Shown here: positions 25,601-38,876 of the stretch, in pieces
Layout: every line of letters starts with the position of its first letter
Position numbering within the stretch: the stretch's first letter is position 1
Assembly: GCA_003342815.1 (NCBI GenBank)
Contig: PTEX01000060.1
Location: 2,079,849 to 2,143,848, forward strand
Reading direction: 5' to 3'
DNA length: 64,000 nucleotides
Origin: Eudromia elegans
Lineage: Eukaryota; Chordata; Aves; Tinamiformes; Tinamidae
The notes under the pieces: model-generated
Database searches by the model: none
What the model was told of the DNA's origin: nothing
The model's input: only the letters and a program-made list of their open reading frames with translations
Made by a program: the position numbers and the translations under genes

Positions 25601-28600
25601 AATTACTAGGAGGATTATGGATGGAAATTCAAGGCTATAGGACTAAGATCAGTCTCATTCCGGAAATGAGGACAAAAACTTAAAGAAGAGTGAAATCAAA
25701 AATTTCTCTGGCAAGACAGAAGTCTATTGTGGCAGCCACAGAGTGCATATTTTTTCTGCCTTCACAAATAAAAGGGAAATGCTTTTTCCTATTCAGAATC
25801 TGGAAAAGTGGAGAGGACAACTGAAAACAGCAAGACACTGGCAAGCGAACATGATACCCTCCCTCTGGAGTCTGTGGATGGCTGTGTCTGTTCCTAGGAG
25901 GAGGAAAGGAAGCTGGAAAGTCCACGACAACCTTGAAGTAGTCTCCATGTGAAGAGCTGCTGTGTGTGTGAAAATTACAGTCACACTTTTCTCCGAGGCA
26001 ATGTGCTTTCAGCTGAGCGCCAGGGATGGAGATAATCCTTGTTGCTTTGTCAAAGATAAATATAAAAAAACCTTTTACCCCTCCAGAGTGGAGGAAGTTG
26101 TAAGTAATTAAGATGTTTTTGCCTCCTCTTTCCTGAGAGGGTAAAAATACCTAGAAAAAAGTGCTAAATATGCTATATCTCCAATCATAATAGATTTCTG
26201 TAGTGCCCTAGATGAAATTTATCCTTCTCTGCTTATTCAAAAATCATTATTTCATGATTGATTGTTAGGAAACAGGACCATGATAAAATATCTACTTTAA
26301 TTATGTAAATGTGGATCTCACCATTTTTCTTAGAAAATTCATAAAAGTGGTTCACCATTTCTTGGTACACTGCTTCTCGTTGTGGGACGAGAAAGAGACT
26401 TAATAAGGCAGGGTATCTCCCCAGAACAAAATGTGCTTCCATTTTTGCATGTTTTAAAAATATTTTAGGAATCAAAAGAAGATTTCAAGGGCTGAGATAT
26501 TCTGTAATGACCAGGAAATAGGCAATCTCACACAGGCTGTGTGACAGAGGTAATGGCTGCTCCATAAAGGAGACTTACAAAATGCCTAGAGAAAAGGTCC
26601 ATGACTCATCATGCAGCCTGGAGGTATTTCTAAAGAAGCTTCAAAACAAAATGAGAATCTAGTTGCTACAACCAGGAAATGGCAGAGATGTGAACATACA
26701 GGGTGAAGAAAAAAATCACATGCACTGCCAGCATTACCCAGCATGTCAGGGAATTCAGCAATACTGATTGATTGGTTCTTTTTCTATAGAAATGCTTGAC
26801 TGAACCTCCTGCCTGGAAAAGAAATTGTCTTTGACACCCGCATTTCACTTATAATGATAGTTTAAATTGCAAGAGAGATTTTGACAACAGTAATTTTCCT
26901 TTTTGAAGAGTAAAGGGACTTTGAGAAATGAGCCCAACTGATATTGAATCTGTGACGGAGTATCTTCAAATCCACTTTCAACAGCAATATTTAATTATAA
27001 TTACAGAGATAGACATTGCCACCCTGTGACCCTACGGATCATTCTAGAAATGCTAGAGGTTTCCCACAGAAATGTTTGCTTGTGTATTTCATGCTTCCAA
27101 AAATTAATGCAGAAAATTATATACAATTTGCTCATTATTAAAAAGCATCATAAAATTTCCTGGTAAATTTCTAGTGAAGATGAGGGACTTCAATATATAA
27201 ATTCTTCCCAGTGTGGTGTGAAAACAATCAGAAGATCATTTTAAGAGAGAAGTATTGAACATGCAGGACATATGTCCATGTTCACGAATGGACTGATATC
27301 TCACCAAGCAAATTAAAAAGGCCATGTGTTATATATCAGAGGTGGGGAAATTAGCTCTGAATAACAGTGAAACAGGTCATTCAGTCTGTTCTGAGACACA
27401 TTAACTATATCGAATACTAAGAGCAAACACAGTCCAAGTCTCTGGGTCCAGTTAATTCTCTCTTAAGAAACTAATCCAATGACAGACAATAATGTAAAGA
27501 CGATGTGTTATTATAAGAGATAACTGGTTTCAATAAGGACTGTGTTGATTTGTAGTCACTAAGATTCTGGGGAAAGGATGCTATGAAATTTCTTCTAAGG
27601 CTTTTATCAAGAAGAGAAAAAAGATTGCAGTTTATAAAGTAACGAGAGGGAAAAATTACACCACATATAAATTATCTTCAGAGAGCAAAATTGTAATAGG
27701 GAATAGTTCAACATTTGGTTAAGACTAGGTGAAGCCCAGTCACAATAATTCCAGAACTGGATCCTTCTGAGGCACAAGGAAAATGGTAAAAGCTGAGGAT
27801 AATAGATTTGACTACCACATACAACCTTCTGAGAGCTCAGCTGTGATGAAAAGCTGATCATTAAAATTGCTATGGAATGAAGTCAATGCAAATCGTACAT
27901 ACAAAGGGTGTAATGGGACTTTGAGGCCTTAGATAGTTCTAGCTAACTCCAGAGCAAAAAAAGTGGGTGACAAACTTTTATATTAATTTTCTGAGGCATA
28001 GTGGTAGAATCACCATGATATACACTTCAATCATCAACATTCAGCCTTATTCATATTTATTTTGTTATCGCATTAATATTCCAGTCTACACAGCTGCTGC
28101 TTCCACAGAAATGCTAGAATGAACTTCTGCCTTCTAGCAGAAAAAAGTCACCAAGTGTTCTTCTGCCACTTGTGTTTCGTCTTCAGTGAGGGTACAAGTG
28201 CCAGGAAAGATATTGACAATACTATTGCCCTTTCTGAACAAGAACAGGATTATCAAAAGCAATTCCACATGCACATGGACTGTGACACTTGTCTCTCAAA
28301 ATCCAATTTTAGCAGATAATTGTGTTTCCAGAGGAAGATAATATAAAGCTGTGACTATCCAGATTTTTCAAAAGGACTAAGGGAATAAAAAATAGCTTTC
28401 TATTAATTTCATACCCAACTGAAAGCAATGTAGAACACCTGCTTATAGTGCAACAAAAGAACTTGGTCTTTCTTGCAAAGATTAACCTTTAATTGAGGAC
28501 AGATTCTGGTACAGAAAGAAGAGCAGTATCAGAGTTACTCTTATGTGTGGAATGAAAAAAATGAGATAGCTCTGTTCTAATAATGAAATAGCATCTCATA

Positions 28601-28840
28601 GAAAAAAAAAGATAAAAAAAAAAGAAAAAAAAAGGCATTTAATACCTAGAATGGCCTAATATCAAAAATATTTTTATACAACAGTAAGACCAAAGATGAG
28701 ACACGCCTGAAAAAATAGTTATATCCCACTTTCTATAAAGTATGTACCCACTCAAAAAGCTAATGACTGTGCTTATTCAGAAATGAGAGAAAGCATTGAG
28801 AATGCCAGAAGTTCACATTAATTGTAGGGCAGGCAAGCAG

Positions 28841-28868
28841 ACTTCAAAGTGCAAACTTCAAAGTGCAA
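28841..28868. repeat. 14-bp tandem duplication
   Basis: ACTTCAAAGTGCAA is present twice, back to back, without a mismatch. It is probably a small slippage duplication. Confidence 0.9.
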
Positions 28869-31503
28869 ATGGTCTTCATTTCCTGACTATTTACAAAACA
28901 GTTGGAGAGATATGGGTATAATGAGAAAAGCAATCTTCAACATTTCAGGTCATTCTCCTTTAATCTTGAGGTCTGAAGCTATATGTAAAATAGGAATGAA
29001 AATCTGTAGAAGATTTTTTTGTTCTCCCAAATAATATTCTTGGTGGGGGATTCTACACTGAAAAAGAAGTGTGGAAACACATCCATGGGTAGATAGGAAT
29101 CCGTCAGGTTTTGTTGTTCGTACGCGCATTGACACACTCTGCATGCAGCCAGGGAAGCAGCATCGGACCATTATTTTGGAACACTTTGGCACTGCAGAAA
29201 GATTTATCCTTTTTTTTTTGACTGGCACAAAGTACTTGGGATAAATCTGTCAATTTAATTTTACGTGTCTACAGTGCAAATTTTTGTAACCCAGGTTGTC
29301 CCCTTTGACTTCCTTTATAGGCCACAGAAGCAGCCATTTCTGCAGTGTGAATGATCTGACAAGGATTTGTGATCAAACTAATTCTGCTCTACATTAGTCA
29401 TGATGAAGTTCAAGATCATGAGCTCAGACAGATTTATCTGTGTTCCCGACTTTGTGGGGTTTGATCAGATGAGTCCTTTAGGGTCTCTATTCTGATCTTC
29501 TCTTATGAAAATCTATCTTTTTTTGAGACTGAAGAAGCCATCTAAGATAAAGGGTAAGAATTTATAAATAGATTTTTAATCATCATCATCATCTGTTACC
29601 TAAACATTGGGCTGTGGCTAAATGTGAAGATGCCACCTGTTGCAGTTAGCACAGGCAGGCAGAAGAATCTGTTCATTCATCGGCTGTTCCAAGCTGTTGT
29701 AAGTCGGACAAACACTTGGCTGACTCCTTGGTGAGAAGCAACAGGGTGGAAGTTACACTCTTTGGTTGCTCTGGAGTTATTCCAGCAACCATGAAACAGG
29801 GTTAGTTTTCTGCAGTAAGTAGAGGGTCACTCACTGCCTCCATTAGAGATTTGGAGGGCTCAAGTTTGTTTGGGTACCTCCCTCCTCCTTCCTCTGACCT
29901 TCCTGGTCAAGATTAACAAAGTATGTATTGAGGGATCTGGAAATGTCTAGGAAAGTGATATTTAATCTGATTTCCCTGACCTTTCTCTTTGACACTTATA
30001 TCTGGCTCACAGCCGCACCCTTTGTGGCACAAGCTCCTAGAGAATACTCTTGGCTCTGAGATGGCCACCTTAGCACAGGCAAACATCTGGAGAATCAAAT
30101 AATCCTTTAACTGGAAGAATCATTAAAATTGCTTGGAAATAAATACAGCAACTGATCCTTCCTAGATATGGTATTGCATTTGTGCTAGTACTAACAGTAA
30201 TATCAAAACAAGTTTCTGAGATATCTTTGGGGAGACCAGGGGAGAGAGGGCTCCATAGTCAGCCAAGGCAGTGGTATTAGAAGTTCAGGAGAAATACAGA
30301 AAATGTTTGTATCAAAGTAGTTATTATTTCCATAGTTTGGGAAACAAATCTGGATTATAGTAAACCTTCCTATCTTAAGTACAGCATAAAAGCATAGGAG
30401 TTCCATAGCAGTTATGGACTTTTTCTTCTTAGGCTCCCCCAGATCATCTATAAATAGAGTGTATTGTATGTAAGTGAGATTCAAGTTGTCATGAATTTCT
30501 GCATACCAGTTGTAGGAAAGATAATGAAAGAGAGATCACTACTTGCCTCAAGACTACGAGTGAATCTATAACTGAAACATTTTCTTTTCTTGTTGAAGAT
30601 GCAGGCAACACAGGAGGGGAGATCTTAATATCTGTCATCCAGTGAAGTGATCCACCAAGAAGACACACTTGGCACTTCTGACTATCCTCCTGAGGTCCGA
30701 GATCACAGCCCAACAGCCATTGTCCAGCTGGTACGTGGCCCTCTGCTAAACCACAAAGTGATCAGTTTCCCCTGATCATATGTTCATCTCCACAGCACTG
30801 CTTGACAGCGAGGAGCTGACACTTAAAGCTAAAGCTGTATAAGAAATCTAAACCAGATCAAGAAAAGATCTGCATCTTTCCAGTGATTATAATGAAAATC
30901 AAGAACCAGAAAAAACTCTGTGTGCTAGAACCCAAAAACATTTTAAAAGATTGGGCATACCCATTGTTGAATGCACACATAAACAGTATTGGAAGGAAAT
31001 ATTTGTCTTTAAGAGCATGTTTTTTTCTTCAGTTCTGTCCATCCTGCATGTCAAGAAAACTTTACACTACTTTTAAAGAAGTCAGAACTCTGAAAAGAAT
31101 ATTGCAAATTTATGTTGAGCTGGAGAAAAATTTTAAGTCCAAATTAATTTATTTGAAAAAATATTTTTGATTGTAAATAAAAAGCAAAAATATCAGACTA
31201 TGGTTATCTAGATTCTTCAAAAGAGGTCAAAAATGAAAGGACAAACCTCTTTGAAACTCCTTTGGCAGAAATACAGACCATGGTATAAAGCGCTGCTTCA
31301 ACAAGTAGAATTCTGCAACAAAATCAAATGGTACTAATCTCTCCTTGTACTATTGTTTTTGAGAAATGAAGGAAGATTCTCATAAAGATTCGTTAAGAAG
31401 TATATATAGCCTGTGAGTTTTTATTGTGGAAAAAAAAATGTATCAAAAACATGTCAGCAACACATAACCAACAAGATGAAAATTTTAGGAATACATTTAG
31501 AAA

Positions 31504-31530
31504 GATTTCTCCTTTTTATTAGGAGAAATC
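31504..31530. repeat. Perfect 10-bp inverted repeat
   Basis: GATTTCTCCT (31504-31513), a 7-base T-rich spacer, then AGGAGAAATC (31521-31530). The bases outside the arms do not pair. No T run follows in a way that would suggest an RNA polymerase III unit. Confidence 0.8.
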
Positions 31531-32156
31531 AGTGGTAGTCAGTGAAGTGAAGGAGACGCCTCTAGGAGTGAGACACCAGAATTCCCTTTTTCTAAACACT
31601 CTAGCTTTTTTAATGTTGGTGCAGTGAGCTGAGGGACATAATTTCAGTTGTAAACATAGTAAAATGAATCCCATCAGCCCTATATATGAAAATTAAAATG
31701 TTATTTCTTAAAAATGTGCATAAGGGTTTTTTAAAATTTTTTTTCCAGAAGCAAGATGTGCAAATGGTGAATATTTGCCTGAAATAATTATATGTAAATT
31801 TCAGCACAATCTGAATTGCTGAAAGATACAACAGCTAAATCTAAAAAAAAGTACAGGAAAATATAGACCATAAATCATTCATATCTGCCTGGCACGGGCA
31901 CAGATTTAACTACATGCTTATGTAGGAAACAGCAGCTTGATGTGCTTTTCTCACATAAAATCTCCAGAATTTAATTTTAAAAACATGAACAATAACCTAT
32001 ACGATGTGTAGCAACCTATATGAAATGTACAGGAGAAGCACACTGCCCTTTCATGAAAGAGAAAAATAGGCCTTTTTTGAAGACAAACACGTCTCTGAGA
32101 AACTGATTCAAATATGTGATTACTTTGCGATAAAAGAATTGAAAGCCATGATCTGT

Positions 32157-32210
32157 TATAGGTCATAATGAACAATGACCTATATGAACAATGACCTATA
32201 TGAACAATGA
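32157..32210. repeat. 16-bp tandem repeat with TGACCTATA cores and an inverted copy
   Basis: The unit AACAATGACCTATATG occurs twice in full (32171-32186 and 32187-32202), followed by half a unit. Just before, TATAGGTCA (32157-32165) is the exact reverse complement of TGACCTATA (32176-32184), giving a 9-bp inverted repeat. AGGTCA/TGACCT is the nuclear-receptor half-site; whether any receptor binds here is unknown. Confidence 0.85.
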
Positions 32211-33441
32211 ACAATTATTATTTTGGTGATGGATATTAGACTGTACTGATTGCATTTAATAATAAACGCATTATATAGCACAGCAGAAGTTCAGATTTTG
32301 GCAAAACAAAATACAACAGATGAAGTATTAGTGGTAAAACCTTCACAAACATTGACTTGATTGACTCTTCACAACGGACTTGTCATATTAGAATAGAAAA
32401 TGTTTTGGGCTCTACTTCTATTTTCAGACTGACTGAGATCTTCATTTTGACACTGGCTTCTCATCTGCAAAGATATTGTATATGCCAAGAAAAAAAAACA
32501 CACATAACATCATTACTATGTGCAAATCCATATCACTATATGGCATAGTGCGCTAGTGACAGACAATGTCACCAATATCTCCAGTGACAGCCATTTCAGA
32601 AGGACAATATAAATTTTTTATTAGTGAAATCATTCAAAAATAAGGTAAAGCTACTTGTTGTCTTGTCTCCAGCCCCCTGGAGGAATTGGAGAGTGCAACA
32701 GAAGACTTATGTCCAATGAAACAGGAGAGATAGATAACCATAAATTCTTCCCAGTAGCGGTCCCTGATGGAAAGCTGGAGGAAATCACTGGATTAGCAAT
32801 AAATTATGGTCTGCAGAAAAGAAGCCAGGAAGCAGGAAGGGAATGCCACTGTGAGAAATGTCTGCAGGATGTCCCAAACAGCCCTTCTACACCTATTAAC
32901 CAATATGTGAAGTCGGGAAAACCCTGAACATATGTGGGGATGTGATATGCTGATGAGCATATGACAGGGATCAGAAAAGTAAAATCAGATTTGAGACACA
33001 TACTTTGCTTAATCACGTCTGGGGAAGCAACCTGACAAAATCAAAAAATGTACCTAAGTTTAGATTTTCTTCTGTATAAGGTCTCCTGTGGGGAATTGGA
33101 AAGACTGTAAGAAATGAGCACCTATCTGCAAAATCAAGCTTACATTCTTGGGACTTATCCGAGAACAAACAGCTCCAACCGTTCCTGAAGGAGGGAGACA
33201 GGACAGGCTTAAGATGTAAATATTTTTACGGCATTCTGCAGAAGAAACAAAACAGAGAAACATGGTCAAAATTCCCAGGAGAAGGAAAAGACTGCTCTAA
33301 ACATACTGAAAACATTTAAAAAGCACTAACTAGCCTCTAAGGCCTTTGACTTTATAGCAGGAGTAGAAACTTCCATACCAATGCAGATCACATGCCCTGA
33401 CTAGCTTGTTTACAATAAAGTCCTATGCATCATTTTCTCTT

Positions 33442-33442
<1 letters not shown>

Positions 33443-33493
<51 letters not shown>

Positions 33494-33496
33494 TTA
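33443..33496. repeat. (TATC)n microsatellite, about 13 units
   Basis: An uninterrupted run of TATC/CTAT tetranucleotides, ending in TATTTATTTT. Long pure tetranucleotide runs are usually variable in length between individuals. The open frame crossing it owes its Ser-Ile-Tyr-Leu repeats to this run and is not a gene. Confidence 0.95.
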
Positions 33497-35761
33497 TTTT
33501 CTTTAGAGAACTGTACTTTGCTGACCATAGTAGAACACGTGTTGGGAAAGAAAATAACATAAGAAAAGGTTTTTTGAGGAATCTATCTGTAAGAAATGAG
33601 GACAAGTGCCTGCAGCACGGATGCAGGATGCAACTTCAATCCCAATAACCATGATTCCAAAGACAGATGACATGAGCTGTGACTTGCAGATGACACGTAA
33701 GAGAATAAGAACAGAGATATCATATGGTCTGATGTTATAACTCAAGAGAGAATACGTATGTTACAAGGCCAAAAAAATGAAATTGCAGCTGAAAATTGGA
33801 GATATATTCCACTGTATGAAGACACTTGTTTTAAAAATTATGTCAGCTGTGAAGAATAAAAATATCTTAAAACAGAAAACAGATCAGTAAAATAATTTCC
33901 TTTACTGATAATATACTTCACTGATCAGAGGAAAAAATATAGTGAGATATTTTGATAATGTAAGACACTTGAGGGCTTGAGGTAACAAGTGTGAAAAGAC
34001 TGATGTCTTCTCTTCATACAGTATAAAACCATTGAATTAGTGTATTCATCTCTTCTATCATCACAGAAGATCAAGCTGACGTCCTTAGTGATGGAAAATC
34101 ACCACATAAAGGTAAGAAGAAGCCAGTTTTCTTCATCTGAGTATTTGCAGGAATAGAAGATGAAGACGAACTCTCTGGAGGAGAAAGTGCACATGACCTC
34201 TCTTCTCTCTTGGCATTAATATGGAGTCCTGAAGCAGAGAACTAAACTTTTCTTACACTCTTAACTGAAATGATTCTTGATTGAACTTCCTGTCCAGAGT
34301 AGAAGTGAGTTAATCATAAATAACAACACTTCAATAGCATTTAGCACGTGAGAATGATGAAATGCAAATGTTTTTGTGCACAATGGCTGTATTTCATAAA
34401 ATACTCCAAAATAAATCTGATATCAGAATGATCATCTGCAGAGCAGAAGAAATGCTGAAAATTCAGGAAGATTATCAATAAGGTAGCCCTTCAGCCCCAT
34501 ATGGTAGATAAGAGTATACCCTGTGAGTGTAACAGTAATGAAAATAATGGCCTCTTATAGATCATATCATACTCTTATAGATAATTTTAAAATAGTTGCT
34601 GCAATAAAGTTCTGATCTGCACATTTAAAAATGACTGGAGAAATGGAAATGACTTGCTCTATAACTCACTCTTTGGTTAAGCTGATCAGAGACCAGGTAT
34701 CTGCTGAGACTTTTGTAACCTTTTTTGAAGCTTTGATCTAAAACACATGATCTTTTTTCCTCAGAGCAAAGGAAGTGCAAAGAGCAATGAGAATTTTTAA
34801 AGTACTTCTGAAAAATGCCAAAGGCATCCACACACTTTTATTCATGTATCATCTGATTTTTTACCCTCGGGTGCACAGAATTTCTTCAGCAGAATTCTTA
34901 GAGGGAAGCTGACTTACATACGGTTTGAAAACAAATTCTCTTTAAGCAGCCTTTCAAACAGAAAGATGCAGAAATATATCTATAAAGGACCAAGTGTATC
35001 ATCACCTTGTAAAGGAAAAAGGTTACTGAAGTTCCAAACAACAGGTTTCAAAAGATTCAGTGTTTGATGTACAGTGTTGACTGCACAGGCTGGAGTTTTC
35101 ACTTGTCAGTCTGAAATGTTATGTATCACAAAAGGAATTTTTAGTTCCAAACAGCATATAAAAGATGGAAACATTTGGAACTGGTCTTCTCTTTATTCCT
35201 TTGGGAACATAAAAATTCCTGAAACTGACTGCTGTTCCCTTTAAAATACAACAGTTGGGAAGAGAACAACAGCAGCAATGCTTTCCTCGACAGAAAATGT
35301 CCATTTCCATAGTAAATTTTTTCTTTTTTAAATTTATTTCCTTTCTTTTTATTAAGACTAATCAGAAAATCCTGCATTATATAAGATTTTAAAGAAAATG
35401 TTATGATTATGAACATCCATTAGCGAAAGAAAAACTAAATGACTTGACCATACATGTTCTAACCCTGCTGATCATGGATTCAGTTTCTCTTCAAGGACAA
35501 AAATGGGAGTCGATAGAGTTGCATAGGAATAGTCATTGTATTTGCTCCATACATAACAGTTAGAATCACTCAACATTTTGTTTTTCTGTTTAGCAATTTT
35601 AATAGAATCCATTCAAATTAATCTGTTCTGTTGGAATAATAATAAAAAAAAAAGATATGCCACCAGCATTTTCTAATTTATATGATTGGGTCTTTTCAGT
35701 GAAAGTAGATACCAAAAAAAAAAGTTCAATATTTTTGTACCATTAATTCCTGCTTTGTGTG

Positions 35762-35768
<7 letters not shown>

Positions 35769-35795
<27 letters not shown>

Positions 35796-35798
35796 TTC
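35769..35798. repeat. (TTTTG)n simple repeat
   Basis: Five TTTTG pentanucleotide units followed by a T run. Confidence 0.9.
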
Positions 35799-37413
35799 CA
35801 TTTGCCAGGAGTCTTGTAATACCAACATTTACATTCAATTGTGAGAGTTTTTAACTGATAGAAACAAGACAGAATAAAGCAGCTGGCATTACATATAGAT
35901 GATAAGAAGCAGTTACAAAATATACATACAAGTTTTCACGTGAAAGATAAAAATCTTTTCACATCTGGGTCAAATTCTGGCCCATTCAACAGTGACTGAG
36001 AGTTATTAGTGTCTCCCAGCTGCTCTCTGGCACGCGGGAAATGAAGTGCCTCGTACAGACCAAGATCCCATCCACAAAAATGACATTCTCTGGCCTAGAA
36101 ATGTTCTTAGCGCTAAGAAATGTTTCACTTAGTGCTAACTGAGGTCATCAGGTATTGCGAAGAGTATTTGATGCCCCATAAAACTTTAGCAGCTAAGGAA
36201 AAGCCTTTTAAACTGCTTACAAATTGACAGACAAGGCAGTGTTGTGTAAAGAAATCCCAAAGCAGCCAAGCTTGCAATGATCTCCCTGCCCTTCTGCAGC
36301 AACGTAGACCTGCAAATAGTCTTTCCTCATGTGGTAGCTTTACTGAGGTCTCAAGGGCATCTCCTTGCTTACCAATGCTGAGCTGCATCAGCAGCTTTTC
36401 AGCCCAAAGAGCAAGGGTTGAGGAACTGCTGGATAGTGACCTTGGATTCAGATAGCTCTGAAAAAAGCTCTTCAGTGGCACTGTGGCCCTTCCAAATACA
36501 GATATTGGAACTGATTTAAAGTTCCTCTAGAGTAAGTATTTTTGGAATATTTCTCTCAGACCAATAATCCCCACAAAGAATTTGAAGTCATTATAGTGGT
36601 TTCCTTTTTTGGTAAGATAAATCAAGTCATTTCTACTTCATTATCTTAATTTATTGGATTTAGATTTGTAGTGAGTTGCACCCAATCACATTAAATATTT
36701 GTAAAGAGAATATTTGAATATTTATGGAAAGTAAAAATATATGTATTAACACGTACATGAAACCTATTGCCCAAATTATCACATTCTTAACATATAGTAC
36801 CATATAGATGATACTGAATATCTACATCAAAAATGTTTCTTTCAATCTTTTAAATATTTTTTATTCTATTAACCAGCATTAAAAATGAAATTTGGAAAAA
36901 AAGAACAAATTTAAATTCAAAACTACCATGACTAAAATGAACACCCTGCACTCAGTATTTGAAAACCAACTTGCATGATATAGGTTCCATAAGTCACTGA
37001 TCACATGTGCCTGCTACATATGAGCTTACAGGTAATTTATATTATAGGGACTATTCAACTTTTACAGTAAGTAGGGCTTCAGAGTACAGTATAACAAGTC
37101 CTGAGGGAGTCCAGGACCTGAGATGATGTGAAATAGGTTGCTGAACTAATTCAGATGAAAGAATCAGGTAGGGAAAGAGCTGAAAGAGGGAACAAGAGCC
37201 CATTTTGGGTCTGTGATAGGGATGTGCTATAGAACACAATGTAGCTTTAAATGGATGCAAAAATATTAAGATATTTTGTGGACATTTTTGTGGACTTCCA
37301 TTAATTTTCCACATTGTGTATAAATAGGTTGTACTTTAAATGTACATACCTGAAAACTGCCCCAAGCTATTACAGGAGTAGCAATGTTGATCACAGGGTG
37401 AAATGGTGTTATC

Positions 37414-37456
37414 TACACATAAATCATGTTATTTATTACACATAAATCATGTTATT
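37414..37456. repeat. 23-bp period tandem duplication
   Basis: TACACATAAATCATGTTATT occurs at 37414 and again at 37437 with no mismatch, separated by three bases. Confidence 0.88.
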
Positions 37457-38842
37457 GTGGATGAGGGAATACGAAACATATATTGTTAAACTGGTCTTTG
37501 TGCTTTACCATCTGTACTTAATACAGTGACAGGAGTAGGGAACCTAAGGAGTATCAGCGAAAGGATCCAAAATTATACTGATGAATTCTTGATTTTGTTT
37601 TTCTGGAATTACAAGCATACAATGTCAAACAAGGCTTTTATGTACATTGGATACTTCAGACAGCATAAGTGAAGGTATAAAACTAAAGTGTGTCTTATTA
37701 ATTATAGTGCGCATTCCTTAACTGTGAATATTTAAGTGATAAATTGTAAATTCATCCATCAAATACTTACCAAACAAGTTTGATAAATTCCTCACTTCTT
37801 TCTTCCAAAACCACTGCTCAGTATCAAATTCATGTCAAAATCAATTTAAAATTATCAACAAGACAAATATTTTTTCTGTATCTTCTAAGAAAGATCTTAG
37901 CTTATTAGTGCCCCTTAATATATTCATTTTATTAGGTTTTTCAAAGTTCTTATTTTGATGGGAGGGATTTCAGGGGGGAAATGTAGTGTTCTTAAAAATT
38001 AGACTTGTGGTTTCTCGTATATTTACAAAAAAAATCTTTCAGGCAGTATAGAATAACTGTAAGTCACTACTTTAGAGGCAAAAATGTTTTGCTGACATTT
38101 CAGAGGCACACTGTCCTGGACATGGTATGCACTGACCAAATCACTTAGTTTTATAAATGAGAGACAGCGAAGAGATCTCTTCTAGATTAATGTACATTAA
38201 TACACATTGGTATAAAGAACAAAAGAGATTTCTGTGTACTTAAACTTCAGAAAAAAGCCAGGCACAAAACTATGTAGGACATATTTCTTCAGCTCCCATT
38301 TTACTTCTTGCTCTAGATTTAAAATAACGTTAAGGTGGATTTACAAATTTTCCTAATGTAAATTGGAAAGTTTCTCACTACCTTAAACTTTACTACCCCT
38401 GGAAATCATAGCAAGAGAGGTGCTACGTCACAGTGACCTCAGGGGACCAGCAAGGCAAGGTTTGTAAGGAGATGTAATAACTTTTATGAGACTTCTCCAA
38501 TTGGGAAAAAAAGCACACAAGAGTTCAAACACACCATCTTTTCTTTATATTGGTGGATTTGAGAGCTGAGAAGCTCGCTTGTCTTTTGTTATTGTTTTTG
38601 TTTATAGTTTTTGTTTTATTTCCTTCAAAATGTATTATTTGGCTTCATAAATAATACTACATCTTCTACTACCACAGCTTTACTGTTTCTAGTACCCTAC
38701 TTCATAATTGTTTCATTTGCAAGGAGAACACTGGCTATCTACAGCTAAGGAAATCAAATCCCACTGCATGTTTCTAATTAAAGACCATCTATGAATCTTC
38801 TGAATTTATATATATAATAATCTCTTTATATACATACTGATT

Positions 38843-38876
38843 AAGGTGTCTGATATTGTAAGGTGTCTGATATTGT
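38843..38876. repeat. 17-bp tandem duplication
   Basis: AAGGTGTCTGATATTGT is present twice, back to back, without a mismatch. Confidence 0.9.

Larger units (their letters stand above)
22608..33442. other. Long AT-rich stretch, no gene seen
   Basis: No exon, RNA gene or transposon recognised in about 10.8 kb. Poly-T runs lie at 25091-25107, an A-rich patch at 28601-28634, and small duplications and hairpins are listed separately. The open frames are all under 100 codons and unlike any family I know. The 29600-30100 part is slightly richer in G+C. Confidence 0.5.

Noticed and set aside
32157-32210. Tandem repeats as a CRISPR-like array
   Set aside because: The units are directly adjacent with no unique spacers, and the window is clearly vertebrate.
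33406-33648. 80-codon frame with a repeated Ser-Ile-Tyr-Leu stretch
   Set aside because: The protein repeat is simply the translation of the (TATC)n microsatellite.
36125-36481. 118-codon frame on the - strand, one of the longest non-CR1 frames
   Set aside because: No recognisable domain, no splice or promoter context, and in 64 kb frames of this length occur by chance.
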